Shown here: positions 63,178 to 64,000 of the stretch, piece by piece
Layout of the letters: the number at the start of each line of letters is the position of its first letter
Numbering within the stretch: position 1 is the stretch's first letter
Assembly: GCA_013824715.1 (NCBI GenBank)
Contig: PNOH01000020.1
Span: 1-64,000, forward strand
Length of the DNA: 64,000 nt
Origin: Odoribacter sp.
GTDB taxonomy: Bacteria > Bacteroidota > Bacteroidia > Bacteroidales > Prolixibacteraceae
Direction of reading: 5' to 3'
Notes under the pieces: generated by a model
What the model saw: the letters and a program-made list of their open reading frames with translations, nothing else
What the model was told of the DNA's origin: nothing
The model's database searches: none
Made by a program: the position numbers and the translations under genes

Positions 63178-64000
63178 CATTTCAGGATAAATAATTTCGT
63201 TGGCCGGAATTTCAATCAGTGCCTTTTTCCCGACTATCTTATCTTTCTCGGCCCATTTATAACCATTGCCCGGACTGAGCATGTGCAAATCGTTTTCATT
63301 AATTTGCTCACCAGCGCCAATGTTACGTAATGTAGCGATGGAACGTTCCAGTTTGATACGCGTTCCTTCTACTTTTTTGTTGATAAAAACACCATATTCT
63401 CCAATGGCATATTCAGTATTCCGGATATCACGCATCATTCGCCAGATTCCTTCCGGTTCGAGCGAGCCGCGATGATCGGTGCCTTTCATGTTCCGGTCGA
63501 GTGTGATGTGCTTTTCGATGATTTCTGCGCCCATTCCTACCGCAACGGCAGGCATCAGGATTCCGATGGAATGATCGGAATAACCAATCGTAAATTGAGG
63601 GTAATTATCTTTCAGAAATTGGATACTCAGTAAATTGATGTTCTGGTATTCTGAAGGATATTGCGACAAACAATGCAGAATGCTGATACTTGAATGGTAT
63701 TTGGTAATGATTTCGAGGGCGTCATCCAATTCCTTTTTGCCTGTCATTCCGGTTGAAAGGATGATCGGGATTTTTGTTTCGGCCATGGCTTCCAATAGCG
63801 GAAGGTTAGTCAGGTCGCGCGAAGCCACTTTCAACCGGTCGGGGGTGAACAGGCGTAACATCGAAATGCAACCTTTGGCACAAAGGGTTTCAACAAAATC
63901 AAGCCCTTTCGATTTGGCGTAGCTGAACACTTCAAAATGCTGTTCGTCGTTTAGTTCCAGAAAAGCCCGGTGTTCGCCGTAGGTTTTGCCAAATGAATTT
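63163..64000 (-). CDS. NeuB-family nonulosonic acid synthase (5' end outside the window)
   Basis: The C-terminal 278 codons of a sialic/legionaminic acid synthase. The reading frame stays open to the window edge, and translation of the last 70 bases gives the family's GKTYGEHRAFLEL, so the gene starts beyond 64000. The TIM-barrel domain (STGMTG, HCLSQYPSE, GYSDHS, EKHITLDRNMKGTDH) is followed by the antifreeze-like SAF domain (about the last 65 residues). It condenses an N-acetylhexosamine-type sugar with phosphoenolpyruvate. Whether the product is neuraminic, legionaminic or pseudaminic acid cannot be settled here. It pairs with the KdsC-like gene. Confidence 0.9.
   Translation of the reverse strand, partial: NSFGKTYGEHRAFLELNDEQHFEVFSYAKSKGLDFVETLCAKGCISMLRLFTPDRLKVASRDLTNLPLLEAMAETKIPIILSTGMTGKKELDDALEIITKYHSSISILHCLSQYPSEYQNINLLSIQFLKDNYPQFTIGYSDHSIGILMPAVAVGMGAEIIEKHITLDRNMKGTDHRGSLEPEGIWRMMRDIRNTEYAIGEYGVFINKKVEGTRIKLERSIATLRNIGAGEQINENDLHMLSPGNGYKWAEKDKIVGKKALIEIPANEIIYPEMLSPL

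Overview
The window comes from a member of the Bacteroidota, most likely Bacteroidales/Marinilabiliales-like. This is inferred from gene content and signals, not from a database search. The supporting signs are a SusC/SusD pair under an ECF sigma factor and a FecR anti-sigma factor, DUF3098/DUF4834/DUF5723-type proteins known mainly from this phylum, the gene orders ftsX-DUF3098-truB-queA and yceD-rpmF-fabH, near absence of Shine-Dalgarno sequences, and recurrent TAnnTTTG -7 boxes.

Layout. 1-3786 (minus): a two-component system (histidine kinase, OmpR-type regulator) and the start of a TPR protein; a four-helix-bundle S23-type gene flanked by CAGTCCTCAGTCT-type repeats sits between kinase and regulator. 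4001-9549 (minus): queA, truB, a DUF3098 protein, ftsX and a large YfhO-like membrane protein. 9630-11117: a divergent polysaccharide flippase, followed by a 600-bp gap with two copies of a repeat. 11719-14567 (minus): nitrilase-fold hydrolase, pheS, cyclophilin. 14728-24677 (mostly plus): housekeeping genes (acetyltransferase, pyrH, frr, PHP phosphatase, dxs, a histidine kinase, yceD-rpmF-fabH, MaoC), with an OmpA-like lipoprotein on the minus strand. 24724-30820: bactofilin and an ATP synthase operon (atpZ, small membrane protein, atpB-E-F-H-A-G) without beta and epsilon genes. 30989-34510: a large four-repeat lipoprotein and a beta-barrel partner. 34691-39275: DUF4834 protein, glyS and a TonB-dependent receptor.

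39288-59193 is the accessory part and the most interesting. It holds an exported Gfo/Idh/MocA oxidoreductase, a 2-keto-3-deoxy-arabinonate dehydratase-like enzyme and an alpha-ketoglutarate semialdehyde dehydrogenase (a Weimberg-type route to 2-oxoglutarate). Then come ECF sigma/FecR, SusC/SusD, a strong terminator, and an eight-gene run: RraA/aldolase, enolase-superfamily dehydratase, a second RraA, a second enolase-superfamily enzyme, RidA, a SelA-like PLP enzyme, an amidohydrolase/deacetylase and a BASS-type transporter. All seven enzymes of that run carry Sec or Tat-like N-terminal signals, although their families are normally cytoplasmic. No glycoside hydrolase is present. I read this as a periplasmic catabolic pathway for a small acidic, possibly amino- or N-acyl-substituted, sugar derivative. 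Its products would be imported by the BASS carrier and partly finished by the two cytoplasmic Weimberg-type enzymes.

59469-64000 is the edge of a surface-glycan locus: a GT4 glycosyltransferase, an unrecognised GT-B-like 602-residue protein, a KdsC-like phosphatase and a NeuB-family nonulosonic acid synthase cut by the window end. I saw no tRNA, rRNA, CRISPR array, insertion sequence or phage gene.
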